Below, piece after piece: positions 52,078 through 60,118 of a DNA stretch of 64,000 bases. The DNA comes from Lustribacter sp965277075 (GTDB lineage: Bacteria; Vulcanimicrobiota; Vulcanimicrobiia; Vulcanimicrobiales; Vulcanimicrobiaceae). The stretch spans positions 1,178,001 through 1,242,000 of the forward strand of contig OZ255707.1 in NCBI GenBank assembly GCA_965277075.1. The letters run 5' to 3'. Positions within the stretch are counted from its first letter, which is position 1. The number at the start of each line of letters is the position of its first letter. Made by a program: the position numbers and the translations under genes. Under the pieces are notes generated by a model, which worked only from the letters and a program-made list of their open reading frames with translations, was not told where the DNA came from and did not search any database.

Positions 52078-52115
52078 TGTATACGACGTCCCCCCGGGCA
52101 GGCGCCTGCGCCGGG
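52078..52115 (-). promoter_or_regulatory. Candidate leuA promoter region with palindromic GC site
   Basis: TATACA at 52083-52078 resembles a -10 box. No TTGACA is found upstream; the -35 position lies within a perfect palindrome GCAGGCGCCTGC (52098-52109), extended by CCCGG/CCGGG on the sides (52093-52115). The palindrome may be an operator or, being just after the preceding gene's stop, a hairpin ending that transcript. Confidence 0.35.
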
Positions 52116-52122
52116 CCGGAGC

Positions 52123-52977
52123 TCAGCCGCCGAGCGCAGAGAGCGGCACGAAGTCGGCGCCGTCGCGCTGCGCACGATCGGCGAACCGTGCGAGCGCGTC
52201 GAACGACAGCGTTCGGGCGTGAATGGCGACGATCGCCGAACCGGTTCGCTGCGCCATCGCCAGCGCGTCGCGCAGCATGAAATCGACGTAGGGAGCGTCG
52301 TCGCGCGCATCGGCGATGACGTCTCGCACGAGCGCACGGTGCGCGGTCGCGCGCGCTGCGCCGGCGACCGCGTCGTCTTCGGTGAGCGCGGCGTCGACGA
52401 CGAGCGTGCGACGGCCGATCGTTCGCATCAGTTGGCGCGATCGCAGTTCGTTGAGCGAGGCGATCACGGCTGACGCACAGTCGCGCAGCAGCGCGGCAAC
52501 CGCGCGCGGCGTCGCGTCGTTTCCATCGATCACCGCAAACTTGCCGGCGTTACGGATCGCGTCGCACGTCGCGCGCGCGTTGTCGTCGGCGGGCGCAACC
52601 ACGAGGTTGATCGGGAACGGCGAATCGACGAATTGATCGATCGCGCCGCCCGCGCGGCCGGCGTCGACGACCAGGACGGCAATCTTTGCGCGGTCGCGGC
52701 GCGCATCGAAGCCGTTACGTCGCGTGTAATCGGCGACCGCGAGCGATGGATCGCCGTAGGGATCTGCGCCGACGGCGGCATCGAGGGAATGCGTCCCGAG
52801 GAGTTGGCGTGTGAAAAGCCGCTGGCGAATCGGCGACGGTAACGCGGCCTCGTCGTTGCGCGCCGGCGGCAGCGCACCGGCCGCGCCGATCGAACGGCCA
52901 CCCGCGAATCCCGCCGCGATTGAAATCGCGGCGGCAACGAGAACGACGAACCAGAACGCGGTCGAGAAACCCCTCAC
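52123..52977 (-). CDS. Degenerate YibQ-like (divergent polysaccharide deacetylase) membrane-anchored protein
   Basis: 284 residues. The GTG at 52977 overlaps the ftsW TGA (GTGA); an N-terminal anchor AFWFVVLVAAAISIAAG follows. The barrel corresponds to the protein at 39.7-40.7 kb: IAVLVVDAGRAGGAIDQF for LAIIIDDCGQW, SPFPINLVVAPADDNAR for LPFPVTLSVLPHVRYG, and TGSAIVAIHARTLSFDAL for SGSAIAIGHPRPATLLAV. The IDD motif and the NNHxGS motif of the intact homologue are lost, so catalysis is unlikely. Coupling to ftsW suggests a structural part in cell-wall synthesis. Confidence 0.65.
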   Translation of the reverse strand: MRGFSTAFWFVVLVAAAISIAAGFAGGRSIGAAGALPPARNDEAALPSPIRQRLFTRQLLGTHSLDAAVGADPYGDPSLAVADYTRRNGFDARRDRAKIAVLVVDAGRAGGAIDQFVDSPFPINLVVAPADDNARATCDAIRNAGKFAVIDGNDATPRAVAALLRDCASAVIASLNELRSRQLMRTIGRRTLVVDAALTEDDAVAGAARATAHRALVRDVIADARDDAPYVDFMLRDALAMAQRTGSAIVAIHARTLSFDALARFADRAQRDGADFVPLSALGG

Positions 52978-54236
52978 ATAATCGGTGTTCGGCGTTCCGA
53001 GGAGATCGCCCATACCATCGCGACCAAAAGAAAATTCGTCACCAGGGAGCTTCCGCCGTAGGAAACAAACGGCAGCGTGATCCCGGTGAGCGGAAAGAGG
53101 CGCAGCACGCCGCCGACGATGATGACGACCTGAAATCCGAGCGTCGCCGCGAGGCCCGTCGCGAGGAGTTTTGCATACAGGTCGGGCTGGCGCTGGGCCA
53201 CCGCGAGCGCGCGCACGATCAAAGCGAGGAACGCCAGCCCGAGCACGATCGCGCCAAGCGCGCCCCATTCTTCGGTGTAGGCCGCATAAACGTAGTCGGT
53301 CGCGACGTCCGGGATGTACTCCGGGTGGCCCCCGTGATAGCCGGCGCCGAACAGTCCGCCCCCCGCGAGCGCGTAGAGCGACTGCACCGTCTGGTAACCC
53401 GCGCCGTACCGATCGGCGAACGGATCGTGCCACACGGCAATGCGCGCTTGCACGTAGGGGTAGTGCGTCGCCGCCCACACGGCGGCAGCACCGAAGATCG
53501 CGGTACAACCGGCGATCAAATCGATGCGTCGCGTCGCGACGTAGAGCATCGAGGCGAACGTCGCAAAGAGCAGCGTCGCCATGCCGAGATCCCGTTCGAA
53601 GACGAGGATCGTCATCGAAACGCCCCACCCGATGAAGAGCGGCCCGAGATATTTTGCGTTCGCGCGCAGTGACCACGGCTTCGTACGCGCGATCACGTCG
53701 GCCGTGCCGGCGAGATACGACGCCATGAACAGCACGACGAGCAGCTTGATCACTTCGACCGGTTCGAACTGTACGGCGCCGACGCGAATCCATAAGCGCG
53801 CTCCGTTCACCTGTTCGCCGAAGAGCGCCAGCGCGACGAACAGCAGGATCGCGACGACGATCCACACGTACGTGTATGCGGCGAGCACGCGGAAGCGCGT
53901 GAGCGCAGGGCCTGCTACGAGCGCGAGCGCGAGCGAAAACGCCAGCAGCCACGCCTGCCGTGCTGCCAGCTCGGGCGAAAGTCGCGCCACGAGCAGCAGT
54001 CCGATCGCCGCGACCGTGACGGCGATCGCCGGGAGCGTGTCGTCGCGTTCGGTCGGGTACGGCTGCATGACGACCCACGCCAACGCCAATACGCCGAGCG
54101 CCGCGAGCAGCCACGGCGGACCGACGTGCGGCGCCGCGAGCGAGAGAACGGCGCCGCCGAAGGCGATTGCAATCGCCATCGGCGCGACCGCGTGCAGCAA
54201 CGCCGTGGCGCGCTGCAGGCGGGGATCAGGGGCCAA
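52974..54236 (-). CDS. ftsW: FtsW/RodA/SpoVE-family peptidoglycan polymerase
   Basis: About 420 residues with ten or more helices. SEDS-family signatures are present: FEPVEVIKLLVVLFMASYLA, ILVFERDLGMATLLFATF, the periplasmic VQSLYALAGGGLFGAGYHGG with the catalytic-loop context, TDYVYAAYTEEWGALGAI, and the C-terminal TGITLPFVSYGGSSLVTNFL. It polymerises lipid II. FtsW versus RodA cannot be decided, since no PBP gene follows. Two TTG codons (54266 and 54236) are possible starts; both overlap the PP2C-like gene end. Confidence 0.9.
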   Translation of the reverse strand: MAPDPRLQRATALLHAVAPMAIAIAFGGAVLSLAAPHVGPPWLLAALGVLALAWVVMQPYPTERDDTLPAIAVTVAAIGLLLVARLSPELAARQAWLLAFSLALALVAGPALTRFRVLAAYTYVWIVVAILLFVALALFGEQVNGARLWIRVGAVQFEPVEVIKLLVVLFMASYLAGTADVIARTKPWSLRANAKYLGPLFIGWGVSMTILVFERDLGMATLLFATFASMLYVATRRIDLIAGCTAIFGAAAVWAATHYPYVQARIAVWHDPFADRYGAGYQTVQSLYALAGGGLFGAGYHGGHPEYIPDVATDYVYAAYTEEWGALGAIVLGLAFLALIVRALAVAQRQPDLYAKLLATGLAATLGFQVVIIVGGVLRLFPLTGITLPFVSYGGSSLVTNFLLVAMVWAISSERRTPIM

Positions 54237-55071
54237 GAAACGTGTGGAAAATTGCGGCCGCGACAAGCGAGAAGATCACCAGAATCGTGAGCGCGAGCGC
54301 CGCATTGCGTACGCAAAACGCGCGACCGCCGTCATCGGGCGCAGCCGCTTCGGTCAACGCCCGGCCGACGATAACGGTTCCGGCGAAATTGCCGCCGCGC
54401 ATGCGCCCGACTTCGAGGAGCCGCTGCGTGACCGACTCGGATGAATCCGTCGTGCGCAACGTCGTCGCGATTTCATCTTCGGTGATCGTGGAGTGAAACG
54501 CGCCGGTCGCGAGCACGAGCGCATCGCCGTCGACGAGACGCACGTTGCTCACCGTCGCGTCGAGCGTCGGCTGCGCGCCGAGGGTACGCGTGAGAATATG
54601 TCCCGTCATCGCGTCCGTCGAGGCGCTGGTCCACGGCGGCGACCAGCCGTCACCGGCGAGTTCGTCGTCGCTCGTGAGCGCCATGAGCGCGTCTTCGCGG
54701 CAGAGGTACGCGCGCGTTCGGCCGACGTGCGCGATGTGCGCGCGGTCGCCGACGATTAGCGCGACCGAGATCGAGGTTCCCGAGGCGACGTGATCGTCGT
54801 GGCTGCCGGAGTGGGCGAACACGCGCGCATTCGCGGTGGAGAGCGCCGCGATCAGCGATGCGCGTGCGTCACGGCCGTCGGATCGTACCCGGCGGCGCAA
54901 AGCGTCGCGAACGGCCGTCACGGCGACGAGCGGCGCGCCCTGTCCGCGAATATTGCCGAAGCCTTCGGCGACCGCCAACAGCACGACGCCCTTGCCGATC
55001 ATCTCTGCGATGTGAGCTTCGATTTGCCCACGGGAACCCGCACCCGGTTTGGACCCGACCGCTATTTCCAC
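54226..55071 (-). CDS. PP2C-like protein, probable pseudophosphatase, C-terminal membrane anchor
   Basis: 281 residues from a GTG. The PP2C fold can be followed: VVLLAVAEGFGNIRGQGAP (where ADGMGG is usual), ISVALIVGDRAHIAHVGRTRAYL, LVDGDALVLATGAFHSTITEDEI (where SDGL is usual) and GGNFAGTVIVG (where DNxT is usual). All three metal-binding aspartates are thus replaced. A final helix NAALALTILVIFSLVAAAIF anchors it. By position (fhaA-fhaB-here-ftsW) it corresponds to PstP of Actinobacteria, but it probably no longer dephosphorylates; it may bind phosphoproteins. Confidence 0.8.
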   Translation of the reverse strand: MEIAVGSKPGAGSRGQIEAHIAEMIGKGVVLLAVAEGFGNIRGQGAPLVAVTAVRDALRRRVRSDGRDARASLIAALSTANARVFAHSGSHDDHVASGTSISVALIVGDRAHIAHVGRTRAYLCREDALMALTSDDELAGDGWSPPWTSASTDAMTGHILTRTLGAQPTLDATVSNVRLVDGDALVLATGAFHSTITEDEIATTLRTTDSSESVTQRLLEVGRMRGGNFAGTVIVGRALTEAAAPDDGGRAFCVRNAALALTILVIFSLVAAAIFHTFLGP

Positions 55072-55475
55072 GTCCCGACCCCTCGGAAGATGATCGATGC
55101 TGCTCCGATTCCGATTTCATCGCCGCCGGTCAACCGTTGACCCGCCGAGACGACGCCGTTGACCGTGGAGCCGTTACGGCTTCCTAGGTCCTCGACGTAC
55201 ACCCCATCATCCCGCATTTCGATCCGCGCGTGCAAGCGGCTGACGCGCGGATCGTCGATGCGCACGTCGGCCGTTGGCGCGCGACCGACCAGAATCCGCC
55301 GCCCGAAGCGACGGGTCGCAATCGTCGCGCCGTCGTCGACGACCACCTCGATGCCGGCCGGGATCGTGGCGTCGAGCGCCGGCCGTGGCGGCGGACCGCG
55401 ACGGTCACGAACGACGGTCACGAAGAACGCCAGACCTGCCGTTATCGCCAGCGTCGCGTAGCGCGGATCAGCCAC
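55062..55475 (-). CDS. FHA-domain protein with N-terminal membrane helix (FhaB-like)
   Basis: 137 residues. A membrane helix (YATLAITAGLAFFVTVV) leads to an FHA domain: GRRILVGRAPTADVRIDDP, VSRLHARIEMRDDGVYVEDL and SRNGSTVNG, with the phosphothreonine-contact Arg, Ser and Asn intact. The GTG at 55475 overlaps the fhaA-like stop. It corresponds to FhaB (FipA partner) next to pstP and rodA in Actinobacteria. Confidence 0.87.
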   Translation of the reverse strand: MADPRYATLAITAGLAFFVTVVRDRRGPPPRPALDATIPAGIEVVVDDGATIATRRFGRRILVGRAPTADVRIDDPRVSRLHARIEMRDDGVYVEDLGSRNGSTVNGVVSAGQRLTGGDEIGIGAASIIFRGVGTWK

Positions 55476-56067
55476 GAATCTCGAGCACCGTCTCACCGAT
55501 GACGACCGACGTGCCCGCCGCGAGCGGCGCGCGCCGAATTCGCGTTCCGTCGACGAACGTTCCGTTCGACGAATCATGGTCTTCGATCGCAAAACCGTTG
55601 CCGTCCGCGACGACGAGCGCATGCCGTCGGGACACGCGACCGTCGCGAACGATGACATCGTTGTCGTCGCTTCGTCCGATACGCAAGCCGTCGCGCAGCG
55701 GCTCGCGTTCGCCGTCCGGTCGAACGATCGCCAGCGCGAGCGGGCGGTCATCGACGAGCGCTTCGATCGTCACCGAACCGGCCACGACGGCTGCGTCTTC
55801 GTAGAGTACCGCACGCGGACGTTCACCGTCGCAGTGTTCCCGCAACATCGCACTCCAACGCGCTTCGAGAAACGTCCGATCCGCTGCGAAACGCACGTGA
55901 TCGACCGGGTGTACGCGAACGAGAAAGGTATCGGTCGGAGTTGCCGCTTGCGCGGCGATCAGTTTGCGTCCGACGTGTTCGGGTTCGAGCGCACTCGGGA
56001 AGATGCGCGCGAACGTTCCCTCGACGACCTGCGCGCAGAGCAGCTCGAAGCGCGCGACGGCGTTCAC
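55468..56067 (-). CDS. DUF3662 and FHA domain protein (FhaA-like)
   Basis: 199 residues. The N-terminal DUF3662 module is clear (ARFELLCAQVVEGTFARIFP, ALEPEHVGRKLIAAQ), and the C-terminal FHA domain has RIGRSDDNDVIVRD, VSRRHALVVADG and SSNGTFVDG. FhaA binds phosphorylated MviN/kinase targets in Actinobacteria. Shorter than mycobacterial FhaA because the linker is minimal. GTG start overlapping the rsmB stop (GTGA). No Ser/Thr kinase gene is seen in the window. Confidence 0.9.
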   Translation of the reverse strand: MNAVARFELLCAQVVEGTFARIFPSALEPEHVGRKLIAAQAATPTDTFLVRVHPVDHVRFAADRTFLEARWSAMLREHCDGERPRAVLYEDAAVVAGSVTIEALVDDRPLALAIVRPDGEREPLRDGLRIGRSDDNDVIVRDGRVSRRHALVVADGNGFAIEDHDSSNGTFVDGTRIRRAPLAAGTSVVIGETVLEIRG

Positions 56068-57416
56068 GGCCGCTGCAGCACCGCGATATAGAAACCGTCG
56101 CGCCCGTCGAGACCCGGCGGAACGAGCACGTCGCCGGCCGGCGTCGCGAACGGCGCGTAGCGGGAAGGAAGCGGCGCGCGCGTAAACGCCGAGTGCGCCG
56201 CGAGAAACGGTTCGATCACGCCTTCCGACTCACGCCGGTCGGTCGAGCAAACGGCGTAAACGAGCCGACCACCGGACACGAGTACGTTCGCGCACGATGA
56301 CAGGATCGCGCTCTGCACGGGGGCGAGACGGTCGCCGTCACCGGGTTTTTTGCGCCAGCGCGCCTCCGGCTGACGCCCGATGATCCCGAGTCCCGAGCAC
56401 GGCGCGTCGACGACAATCGCGTCGTACGTTTCCGCCGTATCGAGTGCCGTCGCATCGGCGGTCCGCACCTCTGCCGACGACGCTCCGGCGTCCACGAGCC
56501 GTACGCGCGCCAGTTCGCACTTGCGAGCGTCGTCGTCGACGGCGACGATCGTCGCACCGTCGCGTGTCGCGCTCACGATCTGCATGAGCTTGTTGCCGCG
56601 ACCGCTGCAGGCGTCGAGGATCCGTTCCCCGGGTTGCGGATCGAGCAGGTCGACCGGAAAGCACGCCGCCTCCGCATGAACGTCGGCGCGGTCGCCGAGT
56701 GCTTCGCGCAACGCGGGAACGGGGACGGTGCCCGCGATCACGATCGCGTCGGCGGCATACGGCGAGGCGTGCCCGGCGATACCGAACTCGGCGAGCCGCG
56801 CCAGCACGTCGTCCCGCGTCGCACGCCGGCGATCGATCGAGAGCCCGACGGCGGCAGGTGCGTTGACGCCCTCGAGGATATCGTCGAGCTGCGCATCGCC
56901 GAAGCGTTCGCGCCACATCCGCACGATCCAGGTCGGCAACGAGTACAACGTTCCAAGCAGATCGTCACGGTCGGGAAATGTTGCCGCGTCGACCGGCGCC
57001 TCGGCATCTTCCGACACGCGGCGAAGAACGGCGTTGACGAGCCCCGCGGTCCCGGCGTGACCGTAGCGGCGCGCGAGCTGGACGCTCTCGGAAACGGCGG
57101 CATACTCATGCACGCGCATCGCCCGCAGCTGATAGGTGCCCATCCGCAGAATTTCCGCAATCATGTTGGGGAGTTTCGCCGCGCGCGCGCCGAGATAGGG
57201 TGCGAGTTGGAAGTCGAGCCAGCGCCGGCGTTCGATCGTGCCGTACGCGAGTTCGGTCACGAAACTGCGATCGCGCGCGTCCAGGTTCGCGCGTCGCAGA
57301 TGACGGTCGAGCGATTCGGCTGCGCCGCGCTGGTCGGGGCCGAACACGTCCTTGATGACGGCGAATGCGACGTTGCGGGCACTCGGCGCCGGTCGCGTGC
57401 TGACGCCGGCGGCCAT
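56064..57416 (-). CDS. rsmB: 16S rRNA (cytosine-967-C5)-methyltransferase
   Basis: 450 residues. The N-terminal NusB-like domain (ARNVAFAVIKDVFG, DRSFVTELAYGTIERRRWLD, LRMGTYQLRAM) joins a SAM domain: ILDACSGRGNKLMQI (motif I, where DxCAAPGGK is usual), VDAPCSGLGIIGRQPEARW (motif IV with catalytic Cys) and LVYAVCSTDRRESEGVI (motif VI with the second Cys). The ATG shares one base with the fmt stop (TGATG). Confidence 0.93.
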   Translation of the reverse strand: MAAGVSTRPAPSARNVAFAVIKDVFGPDQRGAAESLDRHLRRANLDARDRSFVTELAYGTIERRRWLDFQLAPYLGARAAKLPNMIAEILRMGTYQLRAMRVHEYAAVSESVQLARRYGHAGTAGLVNAVLRRVSEDAEAPVDAATFPDRDDLLGTLYSLPTWIVRMWRERFGDAQLDDILEGVNAPAAVGLSIDRRRATRDDVLARLAEFGIAGHASPYAADAIVIAGTVPVPALREALGDRADVHAEAACFPVDLLDPQPGERILDACSGRGNKLMQIVSATRDGATIVAVDDDARKCELARVRLVDAGASSAEVRTADATALDTAETYDAIVVDAPCSGLGIIGRQPEARWRKKPGDGDRLAPVQSAILSSCANVLVSGGRLVYAVCSTDRRESEGVIEPFLAAHSAFTRAPLPSRYAPFATPAGDVLVPPGLDGRDGFYIAVLQRP

Positions 57417-58405
57417 CAGGCCGGCACCGCGAGATAGGTCGCGTCGGCGCGCCGCCCGTTCGCATACGCCTCCATCGACATCGGGCCGCGTCCCGCCGGG
57501 ACGAGTTCGTCGACCGCGACCCAGCCATCCGTCGCCCGAACGTAGAGCATGCCGCGTAGCGATATCACGGCGCCGGGTCCGGTCTCCGTCGCGCCGTGCG
57601 GCGCTGCTGCAAGCCCGTGCGCACGCAAAATTTTCAGCGGCGGCAGCGGGGCGGAACCGTCGCGCGCCCCCAGCGCCGGAAATGCCGCGCCGGGCTTCGG
57701 CGCGAGCGCGCGAATGCGATCGACGAGTTCGCGCGACGTCGCGCGCGCGGGGAGAACGCCGTCGGCCTTGGTCCACGGACGCGTGAGCGTTCGCGCGATC
57801 GCCTCGGCATCGATACCGCGTTCCCGTGCGCACCGCGCTTGCGGCGTGCGGCCGAGAACGCCGCTCGCATCGGCATCAAGCGTGTCGGCCAGCAAGGCTG
57901 CGCCGATTTCAGCGAGGCGGTCGTGAAGTTCGCCGTACGTTTCGCGCTCACCGATGGCGAGCGGGTCCGTTTGCGCCAGTACATCGCCCGTATCCATCCC
58001 CGCGTCCATGGCAATGATCGACACGGCCGTCCACGTGCACCCGTCGCGAATCGCCGATTGGATCGGCGTCGCGCCGCGGTAGAGCGGAAGCAGCGACGGA
58101 TGGATGTTGAGCCACAGCGGCACGGCATCGAGCAACGTCTGCGGAACGATGCGGCCGTACGACGCGACGACGCACCGATCCGGCATCTGCGCGCGAACGT
58201 CTGCCGCGAACTCGCGCAGCTTCGCCGGCGTACGCACCGGCAGGCCCAGCGCGAGCGCGGCAACTTTCACCGGCGTCGCGGCAAGTTTGTGACCCCGTCC
58301 GGCCGGGCGATCCGGCTGCGTTATGACCGTCACGTTCGCGCGCGCGGCAAGCACCGCGAGACTCGGAACCGCAAAGGCGCTCGTTCCAAAGAACAACGCG
58401 TTCAG
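57416..58405 (-). CDS. fmt: Methionyl-tRNA formyltransferase, probable CTG start
   Basis: 329 residues. Formylates initiator Met-tRNA. NIHPSLLPLYRGATPIQSAI carries the catalytic His and the HPSLLP signature, and DAGMDTGDVL follows. From a TTG at 58396 the protein would start FFGTSAFAVPSL, lacking the first strand. The CTG at 58405, overlapping def's TGA as CTGA, gives (M)NALFFGTSAFAVPSL, which aligns exactly with the usual MRIVFFGTPEFAVPSL. The same CTGA arrangement is seen at the methyltransferase gene at 40699. Confidence 0.92.
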   Translation of the reverse strand: MNALFFGTSAFAVPSLAVLAARANVTVITQPDRPAGRGHKLAATPVKVAALALGLPVRTPAKLREFAADVRAQMPDRCVVASYGRIVPQTLLDAVPLWLNIHPSLLPLYRGATPIQSAIRDGCTWTAVSIIAMDAGMDTGDVLAQTDPLAIGERETYGELHDRLAEIGAALLADTLDADASGVLGRTPQARCARERGIDAEAIARTLTRPWTKADGVLPARATSRELVDRIRALAPKPGAAFPALGARDGSAPLPPLKILRAHGLAAAPHGATETGPGAVISLRGMLYVRATDGWVAVDELVPAGRGPMSMEAYANGRRADATYLAVPA

Positions 58406-58926
58406 CGGGTCAACGCCGCTTCGGCTTCGGCCTGCTCTTCTTCGGTCTTCGCGGAGCGCACGTTCTTCGCTTTATCGATGTAGAGCACGCCGTCGAGATG
58501 GTCCATCTCGTGCTGCAGACAGCGCGCGAACCAACCCTCGGCCGGCCACTCGATTTTCTTCCCATGACGGTCGAGCCCGCTGCACACGAGACGTTCGAAT
58601 CGCGTGATCTCGCCGACCATGCCGGGAACCGAGAGGCATCCTTCCGTCGCTTCGATCTCCCCCTCGGTTGCCGAGAACTTCGGATTGATCACGACGAGCG
58701 GACCGTGCAGCTCGTCTTCATCGTTCAGATCGACGGTGAAAAGGCGTTTGCTGACGTTTACCTGCGGCGCGGCGAGCCCGATGCCCGGGGCAGCGTACAT
58801 CGTCTCGAACATATCATCGATCAATTGCTGAAACATCGGGTCGGCAATCGCAGCCGGGTCGACCCGTTTCGCGACTTTCCGCAAGGTCGGATGCCCGTCG
58901 GTGATGATCTCGCGCAGGTAGGCCAT
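58402..58926 (-). CDS. def: Peptide deformylase
   Basis: 174 residues. All three motifs are present: GIGLAAPQV, EGCLSVPG (metal Cys) and QHEMDHLDG (two metal His and catalytic Glu). The tail is Glu/Ala-rich. ATG at 58926; a GTG two codons upstream is possible. It begins six bases after the stop of the DUF318-type permease gene and overlaps fmt. Confidence 0.96.
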   Translation of the reverse strand: MAYLREIITDGHPTLRKVAKRVDPAAIADPMFQQLIDDMFETMYAAPGIGLAAPQVNVSKRLFTVDLNDEDELHGPLVVINPKFSATEGEIEATEGCLSVPGMVGEITRFERLVCSGLDRHGKKIEWPAEGWFARCLQHEMDHLDGVLYIDKAKNVRSAKTEEEQAEAEAALTR

Positions 58927-58932
58927 GGTCAC

Positions 58933-60117
58933 TCAGTATAACGCATCGGCCGCCCGGGCGGGTTCACTTCGCCCCTCCGGAGGCGGCCCCGTGTGGTCGC
59001 CGTGCCCGTGGTCGCCGTGATCCATCGGATTCCGCCAGTTGAGGTAGACGAGCCATGCCGCGACGGCGCCGAACACGAGATTGAGCCAAAACGTGTAGTC
59101 GATCGAAACGTGAAGCAGCATCTGCACGATGTTCGGGTTCGGTTTCGGCACCAGGTGCAACGCGTTGAACACGAGGTCCATCAGGATGGCGCTGGTCGCC
59201 ATCGTGATGTAGAAGACGATGCCGATGTATGCCGCCATCTTCAGGCCGTAATATTTCCGATAGACGTCGAGCAGCGGGAGCACGATGAGGTCGGCATAGA
59301 GGAACGCGAGCACGCCGCTAAAGCCGATACCGCCGGCCCAGAGGATCGCCGCCATCGGAACGTTGCCGATCGAGCAAACGAACGTGACGATTGCGATGAG
59401 CGGCCCGATGAAGCCGCCGCCGATCGTCTGCGCCCAACCCGGCGCATCACCGAGGAAGAGCGCGTGCCAGACGCCGTTCGGGACGAACGCCGCGAGAAAG
59501 CCCGCGATCAGGAAGCCGAGTACGAGATCGGTCCACAACATCGACCAATCCATCGCGAAGTGTTGCGCCATGACGATGGGGAAGTGCGGGTTGCGCACCT
59601 TGGCCCACCACGTTGCACCGTCAACCGTCATATCGTGATCCATCCCCGCCTCGGCATGCGTCGCGTGCTCGCGCGCTCGTTCGATCAACGCCTTGGGATA
59701 GGTCAGCTTCACGAGCACGGTCATGATAACGATCAGCACGACGCCGCCGATCCATTCGGCAAGCGTGAATTGCCACGCCATGAGCAACCACAGGACGATG
59801 CCGAGCTCGATCACCAGATTCGTCGACGAGAAGAGAAATGCGAGGGACGGGATGAGCGCCGCACCCTTTGCAAACATCGAGCGTGCGATCGCAGCCGACG
59901 CGTAGGAACACGACGAGCTCGCGGCTCCGAACACCGTGGCGAGCGCGATCTCCTTCGGTCCATCGCGTCCGAGCAGTTCGCGCATGCGTTGATTCGAAAC
60001 GAGCGTCTGAATCGCACCCGATATGGCGAAGCCCAAAACGAGACTCCAGCCGACATCCCAGAACATCCCGGCGGAGAGCAACAGCGCTTCCCAAACTTTG
60101 CCGAATTGCATCATCAC
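58933..60117 (-). CDS. DUF318/ArsP_1-family permease with His-rich tail
   Basis: 394 residues with about ten helices. The family signature SSSCSYASAAIARSMF and its second-half counterpart VCSIGNVPMAAILWAGGIGF are visible; members (ArsP, SO_0444) export organoarsenicals or Cu/Zn. The C-terminal tail DHGDHGHGDH can bind metal. It lies 1 base after the DUF305 gene stop region and just upstream of def. Location with a DUF305 protein and an RND set supports a metal-resistance role; the cation is not known. Confidence 0.83.
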   Translation of the reverse strand: MMMQFGKVWEALLLSAGMFWDVGWSLVLGFAISGAIQTLVSNQRMRELLGRDGPKEIALATVFGAASSSCSYASAAIARSMFAKGAALIPSLAFLFSSTNLVIELGIVLWLLMAWQFTLAEWIGGVVLIVIMTVLVKLTYPKALIERAREHATHAEAGMDHDMTVDGATWWAKVRNPHFPIVMAQHFAMDWSMLWTDLVLGFLIAGFLAAFVPNGVWHALFLGDAPGWAQTIGGGFIGPLIAIVTFVCSIGNVPMAAILWAGGIGFSGVLAFLYADLIVLPLLDVYRKYYGLKMAAYIGIVFYITMATSAILMDLVFNALHLVPKPNPNIVQMLLHVSIDYTFWLNLVFGAVAAWLVYLNWRNPMDHGDHGHGDHTGPPPEGRSEPARAADALY

Positions 60118-60118
60118 A

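Noticed and set aside
52978..54114. Upstream part of a 663-codon minus-strand frame ending at 52123
   Set aside because: This part is the out-of-frame shadow of ftsW; only the portion from the GTG at 52977 has a membrane anchor and barrel homology.
56064..57833. 589-codon version of RsmB
   Set aside because: The first 139 codons overlap fmt in another frame and have no family similarity; the ATG at 57416 fits the overlap pattern.
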